Part shown: in pieces, positions 51,190 to 64,000 of the stretch
How the letters are laid out: each line of letters starts with the position of its first letter
Numbering within the stretch: the first letter of the stretch is position 1
From: Eleginops maclovinus
Lineage: Eukaryota > Chordata > Actinopteri > Perciformes > Eleginopidae
Direction: 5' to 3'
Assembly: GCF_036324505.1 (NCBI RefSeq)
Contig: NC_086354.1
Location: 21,654,707-21,718,706, forward strand
Length of the DNA: 64,000 nt
Made by a program: the position numbers and the translations under genes
Notes under the pieces: model-generated
What the model was told of the DNA's origin: nothing
Databases searched by the model: none
The model's input: the letters and a program-made list of their open reading frames with translations, nothing else

Positions 51190-53515
51190 GGCACATTAAG
51201 AAAGTAGGAAACCTCGTTCTTCATATCCCAGCATCCCTCCCTGCATCTCCCACCTCCGTGCACTTCATCTCCAGCCTGATTTGCATCACCGCGTTTACGT
51301 TGTGTGATGTGTTTATGAGATGCCTGAGCTCGCTTCTATGCGGCCAATTAGTGCCTCCACCATGTCATTTATGATGCTCAGACTTTGCCAAGGAGCTGCA
51401 GTTTCATCCCGGCGTGGAGGAAGGCATGTAGTTGTGGAAAAAACCCTTGACGGATGGTGTAAATTATTACAGCTTGCGGCGTTATTCTGGGTTGGATGGC
51501 GTACAAGGCAATCTGTTGTCTTATCATGTGTGTGAGACAAGGCCAGATTCCAGGATCATGGCTGAGCCAATTCGGCAAAAACAATCACATTCAATTGAGA
51601 TAAAGCCTCGGTGGAAATCATGTAGCTGGGAAACTTCCCCAGAACGCTTATCAGACGCTAGTAATTACTCTTCAGCAAACACGCCAGCAGATTTGCAACT
51701 ATTGTACCACTTAATCAGAGCATTGTGAGAGCAAAAAGGCTCGCGGCAAATGAGTCAAGTTGCTTGACCTGAATGTGCTCCTGACTACAATGACGGCCCA
51801 AAAAAAGAGTCGACAAACGCAGCCTGTGGATTTACACTGAGAGCTGGTAGTGGCAGCACGGCCTCAATGAGCTCATTGAACAGAACTTCATTGGAAACGG
51901 CACACGAAGCTAGCACCTAATGGCTAACAAGCTACTCCAGTTGGTGCCAAAGCTCATCAAGAGCAGCTGAGCTCAGATGGATATAACTTTGAGGAGCTTT
52001 AAAATGCTTTTGCGCCACACTATAAAAAGTGAAATGGTCACATCAGTGGCTTTGCTATTTGTTTTATTTATAAAATCATTTCAAACTCCATCAGTATTCA
52101 CGTAGCTCGCATGCTCTTCAGAACACAGATTGCTACCGCAGGTATCATTGAAAATTCCCCCTTTCCCAGACGTATTCACCATTGTGTCGGGTCATTAATG
52201 CACGCTCAACTTATAATTACTATATTTCCAACAGCACTTTAAGGCGGCATAATTGCAGAGCGCGGCAGATGGCTGTTGGCTAACTGGCTTGCAGTTACGC
52301 CTAATGGCTATTTGCTATCGGTGTAAAACAGGCTAATGGTTCGCTGGCCAGCAGCTATAGCTTAAAATAGACAGCTGTCCTGTGTGGGCTCAGCCAGATC
52401 TGAAATGACTATGTGCTCCTCATTATCTGCTGCGGTGAATTCACCACACAATGATTGTCCATAAAAGCAGAAAGAGAAAGTGATGAGCATCTTTTCCTGT
52501 CAGATGTCTGAGTTCACTGGAGCTTAATTCAAAAAGGTTAATTTATGCAGAAAAAATGGACCATGTTTACCGCTAATTATAGTGGCTGTCCTCTTGGAAA
52601 ATAATTATCCTTGTGAATTTGACTATAACAAATGTGAATCATTAATGATTGCATGTGGCTGCTGTTCAAAGCCAGACTACGTGATGTTTAGGCTGCACAA
52701 AACGAAATGTATACTGTTTTTGTCTGCAGTTTTATCTCCCAACTTAATGTATATTCCTTTTCAAACAAGGAGACTTATTACAAGGGATTAGATAATTGCA
52801 CGGGAACAGTCAGGAAATATTTCTCAAAACCTTTGTCCAAATCCCATTAATTTCACCCAGCTCTGTCTTCTGTATAGCGGCTTTACTCTTTGTGAGCAGA
52901 ACAAATCTACCAGATAGTTTCTGTGCTGTTACAAAACAGCATCTTATGGAGGCAAAGGCGCGGAAAGAGTTCAGAGTGAAAGAATCAGATTCAATTTAAG
53001 TCTGTTAAGTCATGCACTCACACTCGAGCAACTTACAGAACAAACTCTACAGAGGAGGCTCTTTATGTCGGGACAAGTTTGATGTAAGAACTTATACCTT
53101 TTTAATAATTCTAAAGAGCATAATTCTTTGGCTCCTAGTGTGCTTTGCAAAAAACCTCTCAAGAAATCAGGGTAAAAAGTAAAGAAGTTTGAGTCAGTAT
53201 CAGTTATGGCGTTGATGATGCGGAGGAGGAGGAAATATACAAGAGTAGCACTAATACACAAAAGCAAGCCCATGTATTCTATAGGAGAACCTGCATTTAG
53301 TTACGACAAGTGATTAAATTAGATATACTATGAATTCCAATACGCATATGAATGCTCAGTAGAAAAACCTTAAAGATAAAAGTCACAATGACAGCCAAAA
53401 AGCTCCAGGAAAAAAAACAGAGTAAAATAAAAACTAGGGAGCATTTTGAGAGTGGATACGAGCCAAGATGCCAAACCAGGCCATGGCCGTAAAGTAGGGC
53501 AATATCCCCTTCCCC
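51190..53515. other. Repeat-poor island
   Basis: About 2.3 kb with no microsatellite or recognised transposon. It has clustered homeodomain-like cores (cattaatgcacgctcaactt, ataattac, cctaatggct) and E-box/GATA-like words. It has no coding exon that I recognise. It could be conserved non-coding DNA. Confidence 0.35.
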
Positions 53516-53519
53516 AATT

Positions 53520-53790
53520 TAATAATTATAATAATACATTTTATTTGTATAGCACACAAAACAACCTCAAGGTGCTTCACAATTCAATGATAGTACAGTT
53601 CAAAATGATCTACGAAACATATTAACAATAAAACGCTGGATGTAAAAAACTAGGGAGCTTAGTTTAAAAACAGAGAATACATGGTAGAAAAGAAAGCTAG
53701 GAAATCAAACCAGGAAAATCAGTAAAACGTGGTGCGGAACAGGTGGGTCTTAAAAACCGAGAGTGATGCAGAGGTCCTTGTATTTTCCTT
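53520..53790. mobile_element. Fish retroelement tail
   Basis: The sequence aatacattttatttgtatag, then cacacaaaacaacctcaagg and tgcttcacaattca, then ggaacaggtgggtctta. This is the common teleost 'tttatttgtatagcac...ggtgcttcac' 3' region. The family is not resolved. Confidence 0.6.
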
Positions 53791-56440
53791 GTCTACGATG
53801 CTTTCTACCCACCCCCTACCTAACTTCTTCAAACAAAGCCATCAATTGATCTCAACTTCACTGAAGTTTTGTGACTGCATCTCACATACTTGAGGTCCTA
53901 TCAATGTGATACCTGTCCGAGGGGGTCTCCATAAACCCATCTTGCCTCAGAAAGTGAAACAAATACTTGAAATTGCCCCACTTAACTTCATGTCTTGCAT
54001 CCTATTCTTCTTCCCATCTGGTCATTTGAATCTTTTAGATACATGTGAAGGGGTATAAAGCAGAGCTCTTAATTTGCTGGTCAATAGAGTGAGTTAGAAT
54101 TGAAGTGAGTCGTGATTCAGGAACACATCGAGGTGCTTTAAAAATGATAAAAATCCAGTTAATGTTTTTCAAGCACACATCCAGTAGAGCCAGAATAAAG
54201 AGCAACAGTAGAGGAAGTTGCAGAGATGAAGGACCTTTCACCTTTCTACTCAAACTTTTATCCGTACTACTACTCTTACTGGGAGAAGCAGCCGGAAAAT
54301 GAATGCATGGATTAGCATAAGTACACGATGTATACTTTGTAGTGTGAAGCGACTTACCCAAGCATGCTATTCAATATGCAGAAGTGCCAGAAGCAGAACG
54401 ATATACTAAAAGCACAAAGTCTTTTGAGCTTTCAATCATCCAGTCAATGGAGTGCAACACACATTGACAGCAAATGACGCACATCTCAAACACAGGAGCA
54501 TCTATTTTTTAAGGTTTCTTTCTGTACGTGTCAGCCCACGCACCTGTAGATCATCAACACCCACATCACCGTTGAAGACTCGCGTCACCCTATCGACATA
54601 GGTTGGTACTATTTTCAAGCACTGATGCACCTCGACGATCCATTTCTATCGTCTTCATGCACTTCCACGTTACTGTAGCAAGACTTCTTCTTCCACCTGT
54701 GTGTGCTACAGGCTTTTAAAGGACTGTCCTGTGTGCCAGGGTCAGTTTATGTGTTCCCTTAAGTGGACTTCTATGTCTAAACTCGTTTTTTATTCCCTAA
54801 ACTGAAGACTAAACATCAATGCTCTAACCAGAAGGACTTCTTTTGGTAAATAGCTAAAATGTTGATTATTTTCTAGATTAATCAATACATTTTTGTCTAT
54901 AAAATACTAAAAATATGTCCATCAGTTTCTTTAAGTCCAAGGTATTTTGTCATTTCTAAACCCAAAGATGTTTCTTAATAAGATCATAATCTGAATAACA
55001 GTTTACTGCCACGCATACAAGGATTTTGCTTTGATGTATGAAGCTTAAAAAAGCCATTTTTAAATGAAAAATGACTTCAATTACTGTGTTGCAGCCCCAC
55101 TATGATATGAAGTCTTGTACATTTCATATCTGCACACACACACTTTCTATACCGTCAGTGTTTAGGATGAAAAATGTGAGCACTCTGCCCCCACACGACC
55201 CGTGTCGACTCATATTCTGGATCACCATGTAGCTCCGGTACTTTGGGGGAAACAGATGGAGGCCTCAGTGGTTGGAGCTGTCTGAACTCAGGGACTCCCA
55301 ATCAATCGTCTCTCCCTCTCCCTGTCTCCCCGTCCGCTTCTCATTGCTCATTCGTCCTCTCCACACACTGATGGAGGTCAGGTGTGGTCAAGAGCTGAGA
55401 ATGGACAATCAGGCTGCAGCCGTACCAATTATTATCACTGCAGCTCATATGTCTCCCTCTCCGCTGGCTCCACACACTACAGCCCTATTACCCTGCTCAC
55501 TCTGTCTTTATCTCCTATTCACAGGGCTGAGGAGTGCAGCTATTTGATATCTTAACTCACAGTGTAGGGGATTACAGCTACACGATGAATCCCAGTAATA
55601 CTCCACTACTTCGCTGTTAAGGACCCTGTTGCTGTCCTACTAGGTGATGGAGGTAATACACCAAATTAGGTCTGTCCCCTTGCTTTCAAACCTGCTAAGC
55701 TTCCTCCAATAATCCAGGAGAGCTTTTCATTGTCAGTAAATAACCTCGTTAAACCGAAAAATAAATGGACGAAGGAGGAGAGCTGGCTCCAGATTTATGG
55801 AGGAAATTAGATTCAAGCCGTGTCTCCCCCGTTTCATCATCGACACAAACGATCACTTGCTAATGCTAATGGACGAGCTAACGGTGTTAGCTAAGAGTGA
55901 GACGGACCAGCTGGCGGTTTCAGTCAGACAGAATATCTGGACTTTATTGTGCTTCATCATATCTCTGTTGAGGGATTAGGAAACGCAACATTAGCTGAAA
56001 AAAGAACAAACAACAAATTGGGTTTAAATTAATTGTTATACTTCTCTGATTTAATGAAAAACTAAATGTGCCAACTCTTACAGACTTTTCACTATTGACT
56101 TATTTTATGAGGAACCATTTGTTTCCTCACACAGCGGCTCATCATCTGAACTGAATATGTGACCAGGACGGTTCAATACCCATCCCGAGTCCTGGAAGCG
56201 CTCCCACTGACAGTCACCTCACATTGTTTATGCAGAAAATAAACAAGACTAACAACCTGAACCCTGGACGTGCCAAGCATCTCCTCCCATTTCCACGTAA
56301 TGGAATGACTTTTACCAACGAGTAATTAATTAGATCTTTTAATTTAATCTGCCCCACACTGCCCGCTGCAGTGCTGTAAATTCACTTTGCTTATCTCACA
56401 TTTTCTTGCTATATGTCATTTTTTAAAAAAAGTTTCTCCA
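53791..56440. other. Upstream non-coding DNA, part 4
   Basis: Unique sequence with no recognised exon. 56310-56400 contains gagtaattaattagatcttt, a dense TAATTA cluster in a repeat-free context. Confidence 0.5.
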
Positions 56441-56690
56441 AGTCCTTTTCTCCCTCTTCCTCCGTTGCTATGGAAACCTCTCTCTCTCTCTTCCTCTCCC
56501 CACTTTCCCCTCACACACTCTCTCCAGCGGCTGGTTGCATGGTTGCTATAGAAACAGACTTATTTAAAAAGAAGAGCTAAGAAATTATCTTTTTCTCCCG
56601 CTTCTCTCCCCACTGCACCCTCGTTTTCTCTCTCTCTTTTTCTTTCGCCCTCCCCCCTTTTCCTCACTTTGCCTCAATCACAAGCGAGCA
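56441..56690. promoter_or_regulatory. Pyrimidine-rich block with two X-box-like sites
   Basis: GTTGCTATGGAAAC (56464-56477) and GTTGCTATAGAAAC (56542-56555) are imperfect X-box half-palindromes 78 bp apart, in a CT-rich background. Confidence 0.35.
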
Positions 56691-56737
56691 GACCTACTCT
56701 TTTATTTTCCTTTTGCCCTCGCCGTACATTGTGGATT

Positions 56738-57349
<612 letters not shown>

Positions 57350-57363
57350 ATCTCTCACTATCT

Positions 57364-57452
57364 CAAAGTGGCCCTATTTTCCTCATTTCAAGGTTCCTAT
57401 TTGTATTTTGAGTTTCCACTGTGACATGTTTACATGCTTTAATGTTCAAAAG
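57364..57452 (-). mobile_element. CCAAT-rich MITE, left-end fragment
   Basis: The sequence aaagtggccctattttcctc, attt, caaggttcctatttgtattt and tgacatgtttacatgcttta + atgttcaaa matches the terminal 90 bp of the family. Confidence 0.8.
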
Positions 57453-57774
57453 GGTAAATGTATGTCTTCACAACATTCTACAGACTTTTGGTTCATGGTA
57501 AACATATTGACATCACACTTGGAAAACCAAAGGCGGTATTAATAAAATGAATGATTTGTTTCTGTTTTAATATCCTGTTATTGCACACGCTGGCTCATGG
57601 TCACACTGTCTTTACTGAGACACTGGAATACAACAGAGCCATTGTTGTTGTTATTATTTACACCTGTGCGAATAACACCTGCTGTGAAAAAGGCAAACAA
57701 ATTGAGTCAGACTGTATGAAACACACACTCATTTCCTTTCCAACACAATGTCAAATCTCCCTCTGACATGATCT
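57453..57774. other. Non-coding DNA
   Basis: AT-rich. Nothing recognised. Confidence 0.6.
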
Positions 57775-58025
57775 CCGCGGGTGACGCTATAACTTAATTT
57801 ACCACCACGGGAAGGAGAGCCGAGCAGCGTGACGTCACTGTCTCCCTGAGCGCTGAGAGTTTATCTCGGCTGCACCCGGGCATATCAGGCTTCACTGAGG
57901 GGAGATATTGTCACCCCCTGCACACCACTTCCACCTCACCCAGCCCTGCTCTCGCCTTCTCCTCGCCTCATCGAGCCTCGCCAAGCCTCGTGGAGCCCGG
58001 GGTGTTATCAGTTCCTGATAGTTAT
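57775..58025. promoter_or_regulatory. GC-richer island with a consensus CRE
   Basis: This is a CpG-containing stretch in an otherwise AT-rich region. It has the full palindromic CRE TGACGTCA at 57830-57837. It ends with ttatcagttcctgatagtta + tcgac, which carries several GATA-type cores. It may be an enhancer or promoter. No start codon or exon is assignable. Confidence 0.35.
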
Positions 58026-59190
58026 CGACTTACATTAAAACATAAGAGGGGAGAGAGGGGGAACAGGCAGATAGACAGACGGAGGGAGGGTGGAAACGCA
58101 AACAGAGTGGGTGGTGATGGATACCGGCTTTCATCATCTGTAATCGTGTTGTCCATCTCCATCTTTAAATCGCTGCTGCTCCTTTTATCACAGTTTAAAA
58201 TCCACCAAAGGAATATAAATAAAGGGGATGGAGGGATACATTGAGACTTCAAAAAAGAAAAAGATGGTCGCGGAGCCCACGCAATAAAATCATTTAGTTA
58301 CACAAGTTCAGCTTCTGATAAGAGAAATAAGTTTGGAAAAGCCTCCGTGGGAAAGATTGGAAGGCTAAATGTTAAATAAGTGAAAGTGGAGCCAGTGGAT
58401 AGTCTGGAGCGTGTAAAAAATTAGGATTATAATCGTCACACATTGGATTCTAATAAGAGAACGTATTAAATACATGACAAACTTTTCCTTTAACAGGAGC
58501 TTTAGCTTGAGTAAGATATGTGATCTTAATAGAATTAGTAAGTGTGGTTAGACGAGGATGAAATGAATGGATTGAAATGATGTGGAAATGTGTATGGTAT
58601 ATCTATCATGTGGTGCACTGCAGATTTTATTTTCCTTATGCCAAATGATCTTGCAAACCAACCAAGCTTTCATATATTGCGATATTATATCAGAAGAAAC
58701 TCAAGCTTCTCGCAACCATACAGCTTGCAACGTGATGACAACATGTGCAGCCAAGACAGACGTGCAAACTGAAAGCAATTACACCACAATTGGCGTACAG
58801 AAAGTCCGCTTTTTGGCCTATAATCATACAGCTTCATCGCCACACAGGCCTTCAGCCAAGCGATTGGAAACCAGTGAGGTATGTGTCGCTGTGTGCGCAG
58901 CATTACAGCTGAAACTGTCCTCTTTTCATTCATTGGTGTTATTGTTGTATCCAAAGTATACAAACCCTTAACAATGTTAAAAGCTTTAAAGGTGTCTTTG
59001 CTGAAATGTCCTTTGGACTTTACACTTGTGCTAGCATGTAACATCCCTTGATTTAAACGTTTTACTGAAAGCACGGCGTCCAAAACATAATAGTCAATCG
59101 TCATACTTGATTAACAGTCACTCAAGCAATCACATTATTGTGGGACGCTGCATAGCTACAGTGTTACATAATGAATGGGATATAAGTGCA

Positions 59191-59268
<78 letters not shown>

Positions 59269-59934
59269 TATTGAGCAGCATGCATAATCCAGGGCAAAGA
59301 CAAAAAACGGGAACCCTTGTGCTAGGGATCTTGTAATGGATCAGATTGATTTAATTCACAGCGCCGGACAATTCCTCATTCTTAATCCTCAAGATGTCTC
59401 TGAATGGATTTTATGTGGGAGGCCCATTCAATTGTTCTCTCTCACCTCCACACATGAGACTCTCAGACGGTGAGCGAGCGAGAGAAAGCACAGGCATACA
59501 AAGAAACAGAGAGAGAGGCAGAGGGAGAAACATAAACTACCTCCACACTCGGGCTTATTTGATCTCGCAGCCCTTTTTGTTGACATTTTTCCTGGTATGA
59601 AAGCGAGGCACTTGGTGCTTTTATGCTTGCATTTCTTTGAAAGCTTCTCCTTGGAGAGGATGGCCGGTTTGGTTTTCCTACTTCCCCTTCCAAAAAAGCT
59701 GAGAAGGGTGACTCCTAGGCCTTTTATCACTTTTATTGAATACTCATGCAGAGAAAGGTCCACTTTATTTATCCTTGGAGAGCGGAGGACTCTGTCGGGG
59801 GCGGAGCTTTGTGCATTGCAGCGTGCTGCTTGAACCGGCTGTGAAATATGTTGGAAATGCCTGGAAAACTCTGGGCCCTGCGCTCCCAGGAGAGTCCCAT
59901 CTATAATAGGCCCGGCTGCAAACCCTCTCCACAC
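58026..59934. other. Upstream non-coding DNA, part 5
   Basis: Unique-looking sequence around the CA tract at 59191. An open stretch at 58582-58971 has no recognisable protein character. 59540-59780 is repeat-poor. Confidence 0.5.
59191..59266. repeat. (CA)n microsatellite
   Basis: About 75 bp of pure CA repeat. Confidence 0.97.
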
Positions 59935-61260
59935 ATAAATCTCTGCTCCCCAACCCTTGCGTTCACTCCTCTTGGCTCCTCTGCATTTCAGCCCTCATCC
60001 ACCCTGCTGCATCTCCTTTATGCTTTCTTCTCCTGCACTTCCTCCTGTAATGTTTCATCCTCCATTTCGACTCCTCTGTATTTCTCCAAATGTATCGTGG
60101 TTATCACTCTTATTTCTTCTTCTCTTCGCCAATCATAAATGTGTGCCTCCCACCCTGCTCTCCTCTTCCTTTAATCCCCCTTATTTTCTGTCTTCCAGTG
60201 TTTCCTCCGTCTTTCTCGGCTGTACAAATTTCTCTCCTCCCCTTATGCTTTTTCCACCTTTTATTTCCCTTTTCCTTCCCCTCTAGTGATGCGTCCATCT
60301 GTCTCCACACCTTCTCTGCCCATCCATCTCTTCTTCGCTGCCCTCATTTTCTCATCTTCCTTCCTTCTCCCCCAAAAAACCTTCTACACTCCCCTCATCC
60401 ACTGCTTTTTTCTCCTCACCTCATCTGTTTCCTGGCTTCCCTTCCTCTCCGAACCCCCCTTTTCTCCCACTCATTTCCCCACTTCCTAAACCCAAATTTC
60501 CCTCTTTTCCCTATGTCTTCTACTCCTCTATTTCCCTGTTTCCCGTCTCTCCTCCTGTTGACTCCCACTCTTCCTCACTCTTCCTTCATCTCCATGCTGC
60601 ATTCCTGTGGTCGCTTCTGAATCATCCTTTGTCCTTTTTCTTCTTCTCTTCCTCTATTAATGTTTCCTCCTTGCCTCTCTGCTCCTCCTCTGAACCCCCA
60701 CACACACTCCTACCCCTATATCTCCCTTTACCTTTTCTTATTTCCTCCTATCTACTCCTTCATTATCTCCTCATCCCCCACTCTTGTTAGCTCCAACTTC
60801 TTAACAGATTGCTCTCACAAACTTCCATCCTCTCTCCTCATGCTGCCTATTTCCTTGCTCACTTCCTCCATAATCCCTGTTGTCTTTCTCTCCTCTGCAC
60901 TCCTAAGTATTTTCCTCCTGCTTTCATCCTCCTTGCATCTTAATTTCCATTCCTCCTACTTCTTTTACCCCTCAGCTGTCCTCCTTCCACCTGCATTTCT
61001 CTCCTCTTTTAGCTCTCTATGCTCCTCTTCATTTCTCTATCGTGCAATCATCTGACCTTATTTACACTTCGGCACCTCCCTCCTTTGTTCCTTTACCCTC
61101 TTTCCATTGATGTTTCCTTTCCTTCTTTCTTCCACCACTCAGATTATTTCTTCTTCTTCTCCTTCTTCCCCCCACCATTTCTTCCCTGATCTATCTTTAC
61201 TTTCTATTTTAGTCCTCTGCATGTCTTCCTCTCGTCTGTCTCCCTATGTACTACTCTTTC
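59935..61260. repeat. 1.3-kb polypyrimidine tract
   Basis: The plus strand is overwhelmingly C and T (ctcct, ttcct, tctcc words) with scattered purines. Open frames here rich in Ser, Pro, Leu and Phe are an effect of composition. Confidence 0.85.
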
Positions 61261-62490
61261 TCCCTCATCCAGTCTGACATATCAGCCCGATTGACGCGTG
61301 TCAGTCTTAATACCAGGCGACACTCTCTGTTAGGATCTATCCTCTTTGGCTTCTCACTCCCATGCTCACACACACAAACACACACATCAGAGAGAGAGAG
61401 AGAATGCTGGAACTTCGCCCATGTCGCTTTAGCAGATTATCGGGGCATCGTGGTAAATTAAGAGGTCGCTAATTGGGCCGGTTATTTTATTTATTTCTTT
61501 TAATTGCTGTTGCTTGTCGCCTCAGATTCCGCTTGCCTTGACATAAGGGTATCAGATCTTTCAGGTACTGGAGGGCTTTGGGATGAGGCCCACACACACT
61601 CACACTGTTGTCTGAACCTCCACTGTGCTGTTAAACATGTCATGCCATTTTTAATTATCTTCATTTGAGTGTTCAGCGCTTTTTATTGAAGTGGATTTTT
61701 TCCTCGCCACCCAATTAGAGCAACAGAGTCAGTCAACCTTTTATGTTTGCTTTTATGGCACGATCAGTACAGTATGGCACTAATGGCCAAGGTTGGAGAT
61801 TTGATTCATCCTGAGGCTGCTCATGCAGGAAATGCTCATCAGTGGTGCTTCAGATGATAAAAACCCATCGAGAAGAAAAGCGTGCTCAGTTGCCGTGTGT
61901 GTAGAACAACAGCGATAGCACAAAGTGAATTGTTGGGGCCTTGATTCAGATTTGTTGACCACGAGGTAATACCATCACATGTGGTCTAAAGATAAACCTT
62001 TTTAATCGTGCATTTAAAGGCAGGACAATACTCTGGGGCGCACATTCAGTCAAGGGACCTGGAAGCAAGATTTGACTTTCTGTTTTGTTTGTGGTTATTA
62101 AATGATCTGCAAATTAGTTTTGAAAAATACCAGAATCTTGACTGCTCAGTAGGCGCTCAGAAACCAAAAAGGCTCTGCTTTGAAACTATTTTTTAGTTGA
62201 AGTTTAGAGGCTGCTTAAGGCATCGTATTATTGGTAGAAATGCAACAAAACATTATCCAGGAATCCAATTTAAGTACTTCACTCATAAGTTCAAAAACAG
62301 CAAAACACGGCACAGTGGTTTATTATATTAGAGGGTATGAATGCACTCTGCTGGAAAGTTAAAATGTACAACGATCAGGAAGCAAGCAGAAAAGACTATG
62401 TATTCGTTTACAAATTAAACTACTGTTCAACGCAATTGATTGGTCAACTGCTTACTGTTCGATGGAGGTTTTTTGACAGGGGGGGGGGGG
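61261..62490. other. Non-coding DNA with a repeat-poor stretch
   Basis: 61440-61770 is free of repeats and rich in homeodomain-type cores (taaattaagaggtcgctaat, tttttaattatcttcatttg, ccaattagagc). No exon is recognised. Confidence 0.4.
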
Positions 62491-62496
62491 GGAATT

Positions 62497-62550
62497 TACA
62501 AACACTACAGGAAAGGGAAAACCCCCAAAAGCATAAAAGGGCCTCTTTAA
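62497..62550 (-). mobile_element. CCAAT-rich MITE, end fragment
   Basis: The sequence aaacactacaggaaagggaa, then aacccccaaaagcataaaag and ggcctctttaa, matches the terminal 50 bp of the family and ends in TTAA. A G-run precedes it. Confidence 0.8.
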
Positions 62551-62621
62551 GAAGTTGGATTTTCTTTCGCAGATTTTCAAAAGTTCTCTGTGTTTCTTCT
62601 ACGTCGATGTGTGGTTTTATC

Positions 62622-62780
62622 CAATCCAATCCAACTTTATTTATATGGCACATTTAAAAACAACAGAGTTGACCAAAGTGCTTCACATCAATCAAAATAT
62701 AACAAAGCAGCATAAATACATTTAGACAAAACCGATAGAAAAGCATGAGACACTAAAACCATACTTGTAGCCACAAGAAA
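62622..62780. mobile_element. Fish retroelement tail
   Basis: The sequence aatccaactttatttatatg, then gcacatttaaaaacaacaga and gttgaccaaagtgcttcaca, is the same general type as the element at 53520. Confidence 0.6.
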
Positions 62781-63221
62781 ACACAACAAAATTGAAAACA
62801 TAGCCTTCTTAAAAGGGGTCTGCAAAAGCACGGGAGAACAAGTATGTTTGATATAAATAAGATGGCAGTGTTTTTTAATGCAGGGCTACTGTGGGTCTGA
62901 ACCTGACCTTAAGGAAGGGCCCTGTTTAAAACACTACTCCACAGAAAGTAGATTACGCTCCGATGGATCTTATCAGTTTAATTTGTGGACCTAAAATCCC
63001 CAGGGAGCATACACAATGCACAAAGAGCCGTGTTGTGTTGGGAGTAGGAGCAGGGGTGTCGACAAGGGGGCAAGGTTTTCGCCCTGGGCAAGAGACCGGG
63101 TTAATAAACCCAAGCAACAGTGGGTAGCCCCTGCAAAACTGCTGAATTAGTTGGAAATTATATAATCTCTCTTATGAAACTAATGTGTCTGAAACTAAAA
63201 ATAAGTCTTTCTGTTCTTTCT
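62781..63221. other. Non-coding DNA
   Basis: No feature is recognised beyond possible continuation of the retroelement into about 62990. Confidence 0.5.
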
Positions 63222-63590
63222 TCATTTCTCTCATACTGCCTGTGCTGCAGCACCTCTGTTCACCCTCTGTCTGAAACCAGAGCCCAGTCTGCTCTGATTG
63301 GTTAGCTGGCCGGCTCTGTTGGGGTTGGTCAACCGCTTGGAGATGTCCCGCGTCTTAGTCTATCACGGACAATGCATTGGAGCGCTAGCCAATAGGAGCG
63401 AAAGTGTTACGTAGTGATATCACTATGATATAGGAGTTAACTAAAGAGACCAATGGCACTGTTTCAGGCAGGGGGGGAGGGTGTTGTGTGGGAGAGAAAC
63501 TTCCTCTAGGAGAGAACTTCAGGATTTTAGCCTTTGCAGACCATTTACATGCACTAAAACCTCTATAACACTCTACAGTAATGAGTTGTG
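63222..63590 (-). mobile_element. CCAAT-rich MITE, copy 12 (ends lost)
   Basis: Reads tctcatactgcctgtgctgc, ctgaaaccagagcccagtct, gctctgattggttagctggc, gttggtcaaccgcttgg, agccaataggagcg, gtgatatcactatg, ttttagcctttgcagaccat and ctctataacactctacag. Both terminal repeats are missing. Confidence 0.88.
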
Positions 63591-64000
63591 ATTAGTCTAA
63601 CTGAAGTCTCTCGGTCATGCAGTTCAAAGTATATCTGAAGGCTGCAGAGTGAAAGGCAACTTGCAACAGATATTGAATAATGTTTGACACATTTTCAAGA
63701 ACTTTAAGGAAATTCCAGTTTTGTGACGTAGCAGTTCTAGAAACATCCTAACAGATTTCCTGAGGAACCCTCAATGCCCCCGGAGCCCATTTTGGTGTAA
63801 ACCTCTGCTGATGTAATCCATCAAACATTGATGGTCCAGCTGGGTTGCTGTTAAAGAAAAGACTCAAGACAACAGGGCCTCCTCTTTCTCTCTCTTCCTC
63901 TCTCTGCTTCCTAAGCGCCCTTGCTCTGTTTATCCTCAAACATCCCCTCTTGTCAACAGATTAGGCCTGAACCCCGCTGTCTCTTCCTTTCTTCGTCTCC
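63591..64000. other. Non-coding DNA at the window end
   Basis: No gene or repeat is recognised. Confidence 0.5.

Noticed and set aside
58582..58971. A 129-codon plus-strand open frame
   Set aside because: No recognisable domain, no splice or promoter context, and composition like surrounding non-coding DNA.
59848..61055. Several Ser/Pro/Leu/Phe-rich open frames
   Set aside because: They lie in a polypyrimidine tract, which has few stop codons on that strand.

Overview
This window is vertebrate, almost certainly teleost, nuclear DNA. The evidence is intron-rich coding sequence with GT-AG splice sites, very long (CA)n/(TG)n microsatellites, and fish-type dispersed repeats. No prokaryotic gene, operon or CRISPR array is visible, and I found no new multi-gene system. 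The only gene I can support is a kirrel1 (NEPH1) orthologue on the minus strand. It encodes a five-Ig-domain adhesion receptor of the nephrin/NEPH family. Fourteen coding exons between 24707 and 873 can be placed to the base, and their splice phases all agree. Together they encode about 825 residues: five Ig domains, one transmembrane helix and a long tyrosine- and proline-rich cytoplasmic tail ending in the PDZ ligand THV. The signal-peptide exon is not securely located. One weak candidate sits near 32.7 kb. I cannot tell whether this is the kirrel1a or the kirrel1b paralogue.

Layout. 1-872 is the likely 3' UTR, with a (TG)n tract. 873-5297 holds the cytoplasmic-tail and transmembrane exons. 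6537-24707 holds the Ig exons, from Ig5 back to Ig1. 24708-64000 is about 39 kb with no recognisable coding exon, most simply read as part of a large first intron plus possible regulatory DNA. It contains microsatellites, several copies of a TTAA-flanked MITE rich in CCAAT boxes, a tRNA-derived SINE, LINE/SINE tails, a GACA array inside a local duplication, and long polypyrimidine tracts. A few repeat-poor islands could be conserved non-coding elements.

The most interesting features are at the junction of repeats and gene. A pure (TG)n tract of about 120 bp serves as the whole 3' splice-site region of an Ig4 exon. An in-frame 18-bp minisatellite inserts Pro-Gly-Met repeats near the PDZ ligand. 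A minisatellite made from a transposon end lies next to the Ig1 exon donor. X-box (RFX-type) motifs cluster at 49-51 kb.
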